Shown: positions 1-8,627, counted from the stretch's first letter. The stretch is 19,854 nt of DNA from Micropruina sp. (GCA_016711105.1 JADJTO010000023.1:1-19854), one strand, 5' to 3'. The notes: generated by a model not told the origin, from the letters alone. Numbers and translations: made by a program.

Positions 1-36
1 GCGTGCCGCGGAGCCCGCCCGCGGCTGACGCCGAGA

Positions 37-255
37 CTACCCTAGGAGCGCGTCCAGCGGCCGCGGCTCGGTTCGCCCAGCGCGACTTTCCTCGGCCAGG
101 CCTGCAACCCCGTACGCCCATTCGAGGTCGTCCAAGTGCTCCCTCAGGGCAGCACGCACGTAGAAGGCTGCGGGTCGACCGGTGGCCTCAGCAAGCCGGT
201 CGAGTCGCGCCTTGAGATCGTCGGGGAGACGAACGCTCACCACGCCTGTAGACAT
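37..255 (-). CDS. Ribbon-helix-helix antitoxin-like DNA-binding protein
   Basis: This encodes about 72 aa. The start chosen is the ATG at 255-253, because the protein pattern begins there (MSTGVVSVRLPDDLKARLDR) and a GGAG lies about 11 nt upstream; a longer in-frame extension to 414 has no family-like content. The N-terminal VSVRLPDDL strand, followed by two helices (ARLDRLAEATGRPAAFYVRA), is the ribbon-helix-helix fold of RelB/DinJ- and CopG-type antitoxins. The C-terminal half (LEWAYGVAGLAEESRAG onward) resembles the toxin-wrapping tail of RelB-type antitoxins. Known family members bind their own operator as dimers and neutralise a RelE/ParE-type ribonuclease or gyrase toxin. The toxin is usually the next gene downstream, which here would lie off the left edge, so pairing cannot be seen. 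It could also be an orphan regulator. Confidence 0.72.
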   Translation of the reverse strand: MSTGVVSVRLPDDLKARLDRLAEATGRPAAFYVRAALREHLDDLEWAYGVAGLAEESRAGRTEPRPLDALLG

Positions 256-432
256 GTAAACAGTGTCTCCGCTGCGTCGGCCGAAATCAAGGCTAGGCCA
301 CCCCTGCACCCGAGATGAGGCGCACCCCAGCCGGTACGCCGTCTCTGGCCCCGCGAAGGGCATTCGTCCAGGCCGAGTATCAGATGCCAGCCGAACACCT
401 CCTGAGTAGTACACGCCAAATCAGGAGGACTC

Positions 433-3400
433 ATGTCCCAGCTCAGAGTCGACGTTACCGATGCCGAGGGCCGACCCCTCGACAACGCGGTCGTCCAGCT
501 CACCGACAGCACCCGCGAAACCCACCACCTCGAGTTCGACAAGAACACCGACGCCTACCTGGCCGCCAAGGGGCAGCCGGGGCTGGCCGTGGTCACGGTC
601 GAGCATCCGGACTACGAAGCACAAACTCGGAACGTCCTCGTCGCCGAGGGCGAAAACTCGGAACTGTTCATGCTCGCTAAGCCGGGAGTGCCGACCCTAC
701 TTCCGGGGAAGGTCCGCGTCGGTCACCGCCGAGAAGGACCTGATCGCGGTCACCCTGGCCCGCTGGGCGCGCAAGGAACCGCAGCAGGTTGACCAGCTGG
801 CCAAGGACCTTGGCTTGTCCGAGGAGCGGATCTCCGAGCTCGCCTGGAACGCCGGGATGCGGCTCTATCGGGTGCAGGGTGACCCGAGGACGCCTTGGCC
901 CGCCTGGCCGAGCTCGAAGCCGTCGATTACGCCGGGGCCGTCGTCCACCACGACAAGGAAGGCTTCAGCCACCTCAGCCGCGACATCGTCGTCCAGTTCC
1001 GGGGGCCGCGGGTGGAGGAGGCGGCAGCCATCGGCAAGCGGCTGGGCTGCGCGCTCGTCCGCGAACTCGTCTACGCGCCGACCACGTTCGTCTTCCGCTG
1101 GCGCGGCGCCGGATCGTTGGGGATCCTCGAGGTGATCGAGAAGTTCGCCGCCCGCGATGACGTCGCCTGGGCCGAGCCGAGCCTGGTCGTGGCGCCGCAG
1201 GTCGACGCCGTGGTGCCCAACGACTTCCTCTGGCCCGGCTGCTGGGACCGCCAGTTGGTGAACACTCCGGACGCCTGGCAAGCCCTCCAAGACGCCGGGC
1301 TGCAGACCTTCGGCGACCCCAACATCCTGCTCGCGGTCTGGGATTCGGGCGTCCAACAGGCGGGGGGAGTCCCGACGAACGCCGACTTCGCGGGGACTCT
1401 CAGCAATGGCTCACCGAAGAACTTCGCCAGCTTCGACTTCGACAACATGGTGGCCGACAACAACAACCCGTGGAGCAATCACGGCTCCGGGGTCGCCGGG
1501 GTGGCGGTCGCGCTGGCCAACAATCCCGCACCCGCGGGTGGAGTCGGCTTCGGAGTGGCCGGAGCTGCCCCGAACGTGGCCATGATGTCGCTGGTCGGTC
1601 GCACCCCCTACGTCGACATCGAGGTCTCCGACCAGTACATCTGGATGGCCGGCTTCAACCCGCAGAGCCCGCTGGTCGGCTTCCCGGCACCCTTGTCGAA
1701 GGGGGCGGACGTGATCACGTGCAGCCTCACCCCCGGCGCCGGCGCCCCGTTGTCCGGCACCGCCCGGGCGACGCTCGACTTCGTCACCACCTTCGGCCGC
1801 GCCGGTAAGGGGACGCTGTGCTTCTTCTCCACCGGCAACCAGAATCAGAACAACGTCACCTCCCGGCCCTGGGGCGCCTACGAAAAGGCCTTCGGCATCG
1901 CCGGGACGACATTGGCCAACGACGGCGTCACCGAGACCAGAGCCACCATGTCGGGCTGGGGTCAGATCGCCCTGAGCGCCCCGACCGAGGACTACGGCGG
2001 CGTGCACAACCCACCCACCGGGTACTGCACCTGGGGGGCCTCGCACACCGCTGCCGGCAACCTGCCCAGCTACCCGTTGCTCACCAAGACCACGACGGCG
2101 GCCACTGCTGCGGGCGCCACCACGCTTACGCTGTCCAACGTCACCGGCCTGGCCACCAACCAGGTGCTGCACGTCGGCGCGGTGGGAGTGAACGGCAGCG
2201 AACCGGCCCGGATCTCGGCGATCAACGCCGCCACCAACACGGTGACCGTCCAAGGCTGGCCGGACTACTTCACCTCCTGGTCGGGCGGCCTGCTCAACGC
2301 CCACGCCTCGGGAACCGTGATCACCCAAGGCCCCGCAGGCCATACCAACGCCTTCGGCGGCACCTCGTCTGCGACCCCCTTGGCCGCCGGTGTGGCCGCG
2401 CTGGTGCTCTCGGCCCGGCCCAGCTTGACCTACATCCAGGCCCGCGAACTGTTGCGCAACACGGCGGTGAAGGTCGATCTGGCCAACACCGACCCGACCG
2501 GACGATGGCTGGACGCCAACGGCAACCCGTCCACCGTCTCGGGACTGCCCGCAGTCAAGAGTGGCTGGTACGGCTACGGCCGGATCAATGCCGCGGCGGC
2601 CGTCGGTGGGGCGCTGACCTTCGGGGCAGCCGCCGACCTGGTGCTGCGGGACAATCTGGCCGACACCGGGAACGTGCCCGCCACCGGCACCTTCTGGAAC
2701 AGCCCCGACATCTGGTGCCGGACGAGTGACCCGCTCACCGACCCGACGGCGCTCCCGGCCAGCTACGCCGATGCCGGCCCGCATCAGCCGCCGATCCGCG
2801 GTCAGGTCAACTGGGTCTACGTCCGGGTGCGCAACCGGGGGACGGTCGCCTCCCTGGACGCCTGGGTTCGGGTGTCGATCGCGCACTGGCCGGGCACTGA
2901 GTTCATCTGGCCGGCGGGCTTCCAGCCGACCACCGGCCCCGGCGATCCGGTCCCATCGCCGCTGACCCCCGGGACCTATCTGATCGGCGAGGTCAAGGTC
3001 ACCGGCCTGGCCGCCGGGGCCGACCAGATCCTCAGCCTGCCCTGGCCGGCCGCGATGATCCCGCCGGCGACGGTCACCGTGGGCATGACGTCGGTCACCT
3101 GGCACCCCTGCCTGCTGGCCGAGGTCACCCCGCACGACGGTCCGCTGCCGGTCGGCAACCACGTGTGGGACGACAACAACCTGGCCCAGAAGAACATCTC
3201 GATCGTCAACGCCGACGCCGGAAGTGACTTCGCGGCCGCGGTCGTGATCGGCAATGAGGAGAACGATTCCCGTCGCCTCTTCCTGGAGGTGCACCGCGGT
3301 GAACTGCCCAAGGACGTCCAGCTCTACATCGACCTGGTCGACCCGGTACTGCGCCGCCGGCTCCGAGTCCAGGCCGAACGGACCGCGGGTTCGTTCGCCG

Positions 3401-3714
3401 AGACCGAGCCGATCCGGACGGCCGGCCGCGGGTCGGTGGTGCTCGAACGGGCCCTGCGTGGGCTGAGGTTGCCGACCAAGATCGCCTGGCGGCTCGGCTT
3501 CCACGAGCAGCGGGAAGTGATCTTCCTTGACCCGGCACCGCGGGTTCGGGTGCCGATCCCGATCGCGGCGGAGCATCCGATCCTGGTCATCGTGGGCGGG
3601 ATCACCGGTCGCGGCACCCCCGAGGGTGAATACGAGATCGGCATCGTGCAACGTCAGGAGTCGGGCACGATCAGCGGATCCGCGGCCCTGTGGCTCCGGG
3701 TCGGAATGAAGTAG
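433..3714 (+). CDS. Subtilisin-like (S8) serine protease with N-terminal accessory domain and prodomain; reading frame interrupted
   Basis: Start at 433 is supported by AGGAGG 4 nt upstream. The coding sequence runs 433 to about 708, shifts frame, runs to about 886, and shifts back to 889-3714. A run of small indels near 705-735 (net two bases missing) and one missing G near 886 restore about 1,094 aa. Order: a carboxypeptidase-regulatory-like beta domain (about residues 1-90); a small helical segment (LAKDLGLSEERISELAWNAG); an inhibitor-I9/fervidolysin-like prodomain (DIVVQFRG ... DDVAWAEPS, 985-1185); then the catalytic domain. The triad is visible: Asp in VWDSG (1342-1344), His in NHGSG (1480-1482), Ser in GTSSATP (2365-2367), with oxyanion Asn in STGNQ (1837-1839). 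A beta-rich insert lies just before the Ser (about 2090-2330). After about 2640 come CARDB/Ig-like C-terminal domains. There is no signal peptide or transmembrane segment, so the site of action is unclear. It ends 8 nt before the M14 gene and probably forms an operon with it. Confidence 0.85.
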
Positions 3715-3722
3715 GCACGGCC

Positions 3723-6146
3723 ATGACCGACCTGCGCTGCACCCTCGAGGACACTCCCGCTACCCGACTGGTCCTGGCCGCCCTGGACGCCGAGGGCGCC
3801 ATAGCCGGCGATCACTGGCACTCCGCCGGGGGCAGGATCGCCATCGTCCTGAGCAAGAGCGACATCGGACGACTCGAGTCCGCGGGGGTGCCGGTGCAGG
3901 TCGGTGAGGCGTTGGCCCTCCGCTCCGAACGGACGGACGTGGGCACCCCCAGCCCGCTGCTCGATCTGGTCACCGGCTTCGTCAGCGGGTATCTGGACAG
4001 CGCCGAGGTGGCGGCGGCGATCAGTGCGCTCGCCGCCGCCCACCCCGGGCTGTGCACGCTGACCACGCTGCCGTTCACGACCAGCGGCTACGACGGCGGG
4101 TTCGCCGCCGCGGCCGGCCCGAACGCCGTCCAGCTGTTGCGGATCACCACCACGCCGGGCAGCGCGGCCAAACCCGGCTTCCTGCTGATCGGCGGCACCC
4201 ACGCCCGGGAGTGGCTGAACCCGCTGATCGCGATCGAGTTCGCCGGACGCCTGCTGGCCAACCACGATCCGGCCAGCGTCGATCCGCCGACGATGGCGAT
4301 CACGGCACTGCTGGAGGCGTCCGACATTTTCATCATCCCGGTGCTGAACCCGGACGGCCTGGACTACTCGATCCACGACAGCGCGGGCTGGCGCAAGAAC
4401 CGTCGTCCGCACGCCTCGGGCTGCCCGGGGGTCGACAACAACCGCAACTACGAGGTCTACTTCGGCGGCGCCGGCTCCTCAGGGCTGCCCTGCGAGCAGA
4501 CGTTCCGCGGGCCGTCCGCCTTCTCCGAGGCCGAGAACCTCAACGTCCGGCACGTGTTGGAACAGCATCCCAACATCCTGGTCGGCGTCGACGCGCACTC
4601 GTTCGGGGAGCAGATCCTGCGGCCGAATCCGGCCGGCGGCAGCTTCGTCAGCTCCGAACCGGTTTCCGCTGCGGACGAGGCGATCTACAGCTCGCTCGAA
4701 ACCACGCTGCGCACCGCGATCCAAGCGGTCAACGGCAACAGTTACAGCCTGGGTTCGACCAGTAACCACGCCGGCCCGTCCGATGAGTACCTGTTCTTCG
4801 CCCACCGGGTGTTCGGGTTCAACACCGAATGCGGGACGGACTTCCAGCCCCCGTGGGCCCAAGCCCCGCCAGTGATCGGCGAAGTGGTGGCGGGGTTGCT
4901 GGCGTTGGCCACGGCCACGGTGTCGCTGACTCCGACCACCCCGACTCCGCTGCGGGTCGTGCAGTGCCTCGATCGGACGGGCAGCATGGTCGCCTTCGGC
5001 TACGAGTCCGCCGCGCGCCAGAACGCGAAACGCTTCACCGACCTGCTCTCCCTGGGCGATTCCACGGCGGTGGTCAGCTTCGCCGATCCGGCGCCGGGGG
5101 TGACCCCGGTCGCCGACCGGGCCGTGGTCGAGGTGCCGCTGACCCTTCTGAACGACCCCGGCGACGCCGCGACGGTTCGCGCCGGGATCGACGCCATCGG
5201 CTTCGGCGGCTGGACGCCGATCGGGGCCGGGCTGCTCGCCTCCGCGGCCCAACTGGTCGGCTCGCCGGCACCCCGAGCCGTCCTGCTGATCTCGGACGGC
5301 TACCAGAACGTCGACCCCACGGTGGCCACCGCCTTGGCCGCCTGGCCGGCGCTGCGCGTCTACACCGTCGCGCTCGGCCCGGCCGCGGACGCCGTCCTGC
5401 TGCACAGCATCGCCACCGACACCGGCGGGCTGTTCCTGCCCAGCCCGACCGCGTTGGATCTGCATCAGGCGTACAACGACATGCGCGCCGGGATCACCGA
5501 TGACGGGTTGGTGATGAACGACATGGTCTCCGCCGAGCAGCCCGAATGCGAGTTCGACGTCGAGATCGGGGCCGACCGGATGCTGGTCACCGTGTCGTCC
5601 CCCGCGACCAAACCGGGTCGGCTGAGGCTGCTGGCGCCCTCGGGTCGCGCAGTCCGGAGCGATGACTGGGGGACGAGCGTCGTCCGAGGCGACGGCTACG
5701 TCAACCTGAGCGTGGCCCGGCCACAGCCCGGACGCTGGCGGTTGTTGCTGCCGGAGCGTCGGCCGCCCATGGTGGTGGCAGCCTTCGTCAACTCCCCGCT
5801 GCACCTCGACATCGACCTGCCGAGTCTGGTCAAGCAGGGCGAGAACGCGACCTTGACCGTCAGTGCCCGCTGGGAGGATCGCGCCCTCGCGCCGCTGCGC
5901 TGCCGGGTCAGCTCGCAGGCCGTCGGGCTCACCCGGTTGCCTGACCGGGTGAATCCGGACGAGAAGCAGGAGCGCTTGGCTCGCTGGCTGAAACCCGCCG
6001 AACTCGAGCGGGTGCAGGTCTGGGATGACACCAGCGCCGTGCTGCCGGACGGGTTCTCGATGGTCCGGGCTCGGCTACGAGGCACCCTGCCGGGCGGTTC
6101 TCCGTTCACCCGGGTGCTGAATCGGGCGGTGCAGGTGCTCACCTGA
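3723..6146 (+). CDS. M14 zinc carboxypeptidase fused to a von Willebrand factor A domain
   Basis: This encodes 807 aa. ATG 3723 is preferred over an earlier in-frame codon because AGG lies 7 nt upstream and the earlier stretch overlaps the protease stop. Residues 1-75 resemble a propeptide. The M14 domain (about 80-400) carries the zinc ligands H160 and E163 (GGTHAREW) and H292 (VDAHSFGE), the substrate-binding motif NNRNY, WRKNRR, and the general-base Glu E369 (FNTECGTD), so it should be catalytically competent. A vWA domain follows (about 410-600) with a complete MIDAS: D417-R-T-G-S, the Thr of GGWTPIG, and D525 in LISDG. The C-terminal 200 aa are beta-rich and resemble the post-vWA region of CLCA-like proteins. 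There is no signal peptide. M14 enzymes remove C-terminal residues or cut peptidoglycan peptides; the substrate here is unknown. The vWA domain suggests metal-dependent binding to a partner, possibly the adjacent S8 protease. Confidence 0.87.
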   Translation: MTDLRCTLEDTPATRLVLAALDAEGAIAGDHWHSAGGRIAIVLSKSDIGRLESAGVPVQVGEALALRSERTDVGTPSPLLDLVTGFVSGYLDSAEVAAAISALAAAHPGLCTLTTLPFTTSGYDGGFAAAAGPNAVQLLRITTTPGSAAKPGFLLIGGTHAREWLNPLIAIEFAGRLLANHDPASVDPPTMAITALLEASDIFIIPVLNPDGLDYSIHDSAGWRKNRRPHASGCPGVDNNRNYEVYFGGAGSSGLPCEQTFRGPSAFSEAENLNVRHVLEQHPNILVGVDAHSFGEQILRPNPAGGSFVSSEPVSAADEAIYSSLETTLRTAIQAVNGNSYSLGSTSNHAGPSDEYLFFAHRVFGFNTECGTDFQPPWAQAPPVIGEVVAGLLALATATVSLTPTTPTPLRVVQCLDRTGSMVAFGYESAARQNAKRFTDLLSLGDSTAVVSFADPAPGVTPVADRAVVEVPLTLLNDPGDAATVRAGIDAIGFGGWTPIGAGLLASAAQLVGSPAPRAVLLISDGYQNVDPTVATALAAWPALRVYTVALGPAADAVLLHSIATDTGGLFLPSPTALDLHQAYNDMRAGITDDGLVMNDMVSAEQPECEFDVEIGADRMLVTVSSPATKPGRLRLLAPSGRAVRSDDWGTSVVRGDGYVNLSVARPQPGRWRLLLPERRPPMVVAAFVNSPLHLDIDLPSLVKQGENATLTVSARWEDRALAPLRCRVSSQAVGLTRLPDRVNPDEKQERLARWLKPAELERVQVWDDTSAVLPDGFSMVRARLRGTLPGGSPFTRVLNRAVQVLT

Positions 6147-6171
6147 GCCGGCTCATCCGGCCGGGGCGGGC

Positions 6172-6462
6172 CTACTTCCAGAGCGTGGCGATGCCGAACG
6201 AGGCCGCCATCGCGCCCATTCCGATCAGCACGTTCCAGCCGCCGAGCTGCATCATGAACGGGATCTGGGCGCCCGCGATGTAGTAGGTGATCAGCCAGAA
6301 CACGCCCACCAGACCAACGGTGATGAAGGTCGGCGGCACCCAGCGCCGGGTGCCCGGGCCGGAGACCCGCTGGGCACGCTCGGCGCGCTTGGTCGCGTTC
6401 GCCTCGTGCCGCGATGCCTTCTTCTTCATCGCGGCGTCCTTGCGGGTGGTGGATTCTGGCAC
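6172..6462 (-). CDS. crgA: CrgA, septation/cell-division membrane protein
   Basis: This encodes 96 aa. The GTG at 6462-6460 is chosen because it has GGAG with 7-nt spacing; an ATG 12 codons upstream lacks family-like sequence. A basic, hydrophilic N-terminus (KKKASRHEANATKRAERAQR) precedes two membrane segments, about residues 43-63 (ITVGLVGVFWLITYYIAG) and 71-92 (LGGWNVLIGMGAMAASFGI), followed by a very short tail ending in LWK. This is the standard CrgA layout and close to its usual length (84-93 aa). In mycobacteria and streptomycetes CrgA is an actinobacteria-specific divisome factor that interacts with FtsZ, FtsI and FtsQ and helps recruit the septal peptidoglycan machinery. It is convergent with the M14 gene (25-nt gap) and divergent from the DUF881 gene, as in Mycobacterium. 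Confidence 0.93.
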   Translation of the reverse strand: MPESTTRKDAAMKKKASRHEANATKRAERAQRVSGPGTRRWVPPTFITVGLVGVFWLITYYIAGAQIPFMMQLGGWNVLIGMGAMAASFGIATLWK

Positions 6463-6521
6463 GTTCGGACTCCTTGGGCTGACACGTCTTCGGGCCAAGG
6501 ATATCCGGCGGTGACCCGGAC

Positions 6522-6535
6522 GAGCACTCGTGCTC
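6522..6535. promoter_or_regulatory. Perfect palindrome in the crgA / DUF881 divergent intergenic region
   Basis: GAGCAC and GTGCTC form a perfect 6-bp inverted repeat around a 2-nt centre. It lies 60 nt upstream of the crgA start and 36 nt upstream of the DUF881 start. The size and placement suit a dimeric repressor or activator site serving one or both promoters, but no regulator is identified. Confidence 0.3.
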
Positions 6536-6559
6536 CGTCGCGGCCCGGGTCAGTCGACG

Positions 6560-6565
6560 TAGGCT
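6560..6565 (+). promoter_or_regulatory. Candidate -10 box for the DUF881 gene (leaderless start)
   Basis: TAGGCT lies exactly 6 nt before the ATG at 6572, which would put the transcription start on or next to the initiating A. No Shine-Dalgarno sequence is visible before this ATG, so a leaderless mRNA, common in actinobacteria, fits. No clear -35 is seen. Confidence 0.38.
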
Positions 6566-6571
6566 GGCGGC

Positions 6572-7336
6572 ATGGCGAAGGGTTGGCAGCGCGCGGTCGT
6601 GGCGTTGCGCCGCGCCGCCCGGGCCCCCAAACTGCACTCGTTCCAGGTGCGGACGGTGAGCTTCGCCCTGTGCATCTTCGCCGGTTTGATGATCGCCACC
6701 GGGTACGTGAACTCCCGCGGCACCGATCTGCGGCCGAGCCGCAACACCGAGCTGGTCGGGCTGATCCGCACCGAGTCGGAGCGCAACGCCGAGTTGGCGT
6801 CACGCGTGGCCGCGCTGCGGGCCGACGTGGACAGCCTCGCCGAAACCGATGATCCCAACCCGGAGGCGGCCGAGCGGTTGAATCAGGCCGCGGCTGTGGC
6901 GGGCCAGTCGCCGGTGCAGGGGCCCGCGGTCTCGGTCACGCTCACCGACGCCCCGCTGAACTCCAACCCGGCCGGGGTGGACGGGGACCTGTTGGTGGTG
7001 CACCAGCAAGACATTCAGGCGGTGGTCAATGCGCTGTGGAGTGCCGGCGCCGAGGCGATGACCATCCAAGGGCAGCGGGTCACCTCCCGCACCGGGGTGA
7101 AATGTGTCGGCAACTCGATCGTGTTGCACGGCATCCCGTACGCGCCCCCCTATGTCGTGGTGGCCATCGGGGACCAGTCGCGGCTGGAGACGGCCTTGGC
7201 CACCTCGACGTATCTGGAGATCTATCGCCAGTACGTGCGCGCTTATGGCTTGGGCTACTCCTCCGCTCGGTTGGACCAGGTCACCCTGCCGGCCTACCGC
7301 GGCTCGGTGGAGATCACCGCCGTCCGGGTCGGCTAG
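6572..7336 (+). CDS. DUF881 family membrane-anchored protein
   Basis: This encodes 254 aa. A short basic cytoplasmic N-terminus leads into one membrane segment (about residues 27-46, VSFALCIFAGLMIATGYV). A likely coiled coil follows (about 57-90, TELVGLIRTESERNAELASR onward), then a globular extracytoplasmic DUF881 domain with the family's typical features: GPAVSVTLTDAP, DLLVVHQQDIQAVVNALW, GAEAMTIQGQR and VGNSIVLHG. The length matches the family. It occupies the position of Rv0012 in Mycobacterium, between crgA and the trpG-like gene, next to the cell-wall signalling operon. The biochemical role of DUF881 proteins is not established; the neighbourhood suggests an envelope or division function. 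Confidence 0.88.
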   Translation: MAKGWQRAVVALRRAARAPKLHSFQVRTVSFALCIFAGLMIATGYVNSRGTDLRPSRNTELVGLIRTESERNAELASRVAALRADVDSLAETDDPNPEAAERLNQAAAVAGQSPVQGPAVSVTLTDAPLNSNPAGVDGDLLVVHQQDIQAVVNALWSAGAEAMTIQGQRVTSRTGVKCVGNSIVLHGIPYAPPYVVVAIGDQSRLETALATSTYLEIYRQYVRAYGLGYSSARLDQVTLPAYRGSVEITAVRVG

Positions 7337-7390
7337 AGCCCCATCGCCTGAGTGGCCGGCGAGGCCGACTCGGGGTGACGGCGAAAAAAA

Positions 7391-7858
7391 CTCGGTGATT
7401 CTGGGCCGTCGAGGCGTATAGGGCGTTCATGTGCGCCTATGACCGTGAAGTTAACCGGACCGGCTCTCCGGGAGCGGGCCTGCCGCGGCGGTCGTGCCGT
7501 TCCTCCGGCCGGGTGCTGGAAAGTTCTCGGTGTTTCTGGGCCGTCGAGGCGTATAGGGCGTTGACGCGCGTCTATGACCGTGAAGTTAACCGGACCGGCT
7601 CTCCGGGAGCGGGCCTGCCGCGTCGGTCATGCCGTTCCTCCGGCCGGGTGCCGGAAAGTTCTCGGTGATTCTTGGCCGTCGAGGCGTATAGGGCGTTGAT
7701 GCGCGTCTATGACCGTGAAGTTAACCGGACCGGCTCTCCGGGAGCTGGCCTGCCGCGGCGGTCGTGCCGTTCCTCCGGCCGGGGTGCTGGAAAGTTCTCG
7801 GTGTTTCTGGGCCGTCGAGGCGTATAGGGCGTTGATGCGCGCCTACGACCGTGAAGTT
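7391..7858. repeat. 135-bp tandem repeat array, about 3.5 copies
   Basis: Copies start with CTCGGTG at 7391, 7526, 7661 and 7797. The first two periods are 135 bp and the third is 136 bp, with one extra G in the GGGGTG run near 7782. The fourth copy stops after about 62 bp, at GACCGTGAAGTT. Copies differ by only a few substitutions. Each full unit contains GTTAAC and a GC-rich core with the self-complementary CTCCGGGAG. The array fills most of the 607-bp gap between the DUF881 gene and the amidotransferase. Short open frames inside each unit look incidental. Its function is unknown; expansion by slippage or recombination, and structure in the leader of the downstream gene, are both possible. 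Confidence 0.93.
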
Positions 7859-7943
7859 TCCGGGGACTCACCCTGCCGGTGGCGACGACGCGCCCCGGCG
7901 GTCTCGGCGCGAGCCCTGACGGCGGATGGGCGAGAATGTGGGC

Positions 7944-8576
7944 ATGGCCCGCATCCTGGTGATCGACAACTACGACTCGTTCGTCTACAACCTCGTGCAA
8001 TACCTCGCCCAGCTCGGGGCTGAGGTCGAGGTGTGGCGCAACGACGATCCGCGGTTCGCCGACCCCACCTGGGCGGACGGCTTCGACGGCCTGCTGATCT
8101 CGCCCGGGCCGGGAACCCCTGAGGCCGCCGGTGTCTGTATCGACGTGGTGCGCAGCCACGGCGGCGTGCTGCCGATCTTCGGCGTCTGTTTGGGCCTGCA
8201 GTCGATCTCGGTGGCTTACGGCGGCGTGGTCAACCGGGCGCCCGAACTGCTGCACGGCAAGACCTCGGAGGTGTTCCACAGCGGCGTCGGCGTGTTCGCC
8301 GGGCTGCCCAGCCCGATCACCACGACCCGCTACCACTCGCTGGCCCTCGACCCGGCCACCGTTCCGGACGAGTTGGAGGTCACCGCGACAACGGCCAGCG
8401 GCGTGATCATGGCGGTCAAGCACCGCACGCTGGCCGTGGAGTCGGTGCAGTTCCACCCCGAATCGGTGCTGACCGAAGGCGGCTATCAGATGTTGGCAAA
8501 CTGGTTGGTGGTCTGCGGGGACGAGGGTGCACCGGCCCGGGCCGAGGGTCTGACCCCGCTGATGAACGTCCGCTAA
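7944..8576 (+). CDS. trpG: Class I glutamine amidotransferase, anthranilate / aminodeoxychorismate synthase component II
   Basis: This encodes 210 aa. ATG 7944 is chosen because MARILVIDNYDSFVYNLVQY is the usual first strand of the family; an ATG six codons upstream would add an atypical leader. It provides ammonia from glutamine to a chorismate-using partner (TrpE or PabB) for tryptophan or folate synthesis. The catalytic triad is complete: nucleophile C82 in GVCLGLQ, H171 and E173 in FHPES. The oxyanion motif LISPGPGTP and the TrpG/PabA signature RYHSL are also present. No trpE or pabB is nearby, so it may serve both pathways, as PabA of some Gram-positives does. Its position matches Rv0013. 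It follows the 135-bp repeats and is convergent with pknB (51-nt gap). The trpG versus pabA assignment is uncertain. Confidence 0.9.
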   Translation: MARILVIDNYDSFVYNLVQYLAQLGAEVEVWRNDDPRFADPTWADGFDGLLISPGPGTPEAAGVCIDVVRSHGGVLPIFGVCLGLQSISVAYGGVVNRAPELLHGKTSEVFHSGVGVFAGLPSPITTTRYHSLALDPATVPDELEVTATTASGVIMAVKHRTLAVESVQFHPESVLTEGGYQMLANWLVVCGDEGAPARAEGLTPLMNVR

Positions 8577-8627
8577 GCCCACGGCAACCCTGACGACTCG
8601 CCTTGCGGCGACAACGCTCGGGTGTGG

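Noticed and set aside
1411..3651. A 746-codon minus-strand open frame opposite the S8 protease
   Set aside because: It is a GC-codon shadow: Gly/Arg/Asp-rich with no domains, while the plus strand carries the complete catalytic triad.
4479..5804. A 441-codon minus-strand open frame opposite the M14-VWA gene
   Set aside because: Same shadow effect; the plus strand has intact zinc and MIDAS sites.
6145..6161. Terminator between the converging M14 and crgA genes
   Set aside because: There are GC-only self-complementary stretches (GAGCCGGCTC, CCGGCCGG) but no T-run and only 25 nt of space; this is too common in such GC-rich DNA.
6522..6535. CIRCE (HrcA) or LexA site at the GAGCAC/GTGCTC palindrome
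   Set aside because: CIRCE needs a 9-nt spacer between its arms and LexA boxes have different arms; neither fits.
7439..7711. A 41-codon open frame (starting MTVKLTGPALRE) in each 135-bp repeat unit, and a 79-codon frame spanning two units
   Set aside because: No ribosome-binding site, composition typical of GC-rich non-coding frames, and the openness follows simply from a repeat length divisible by three.
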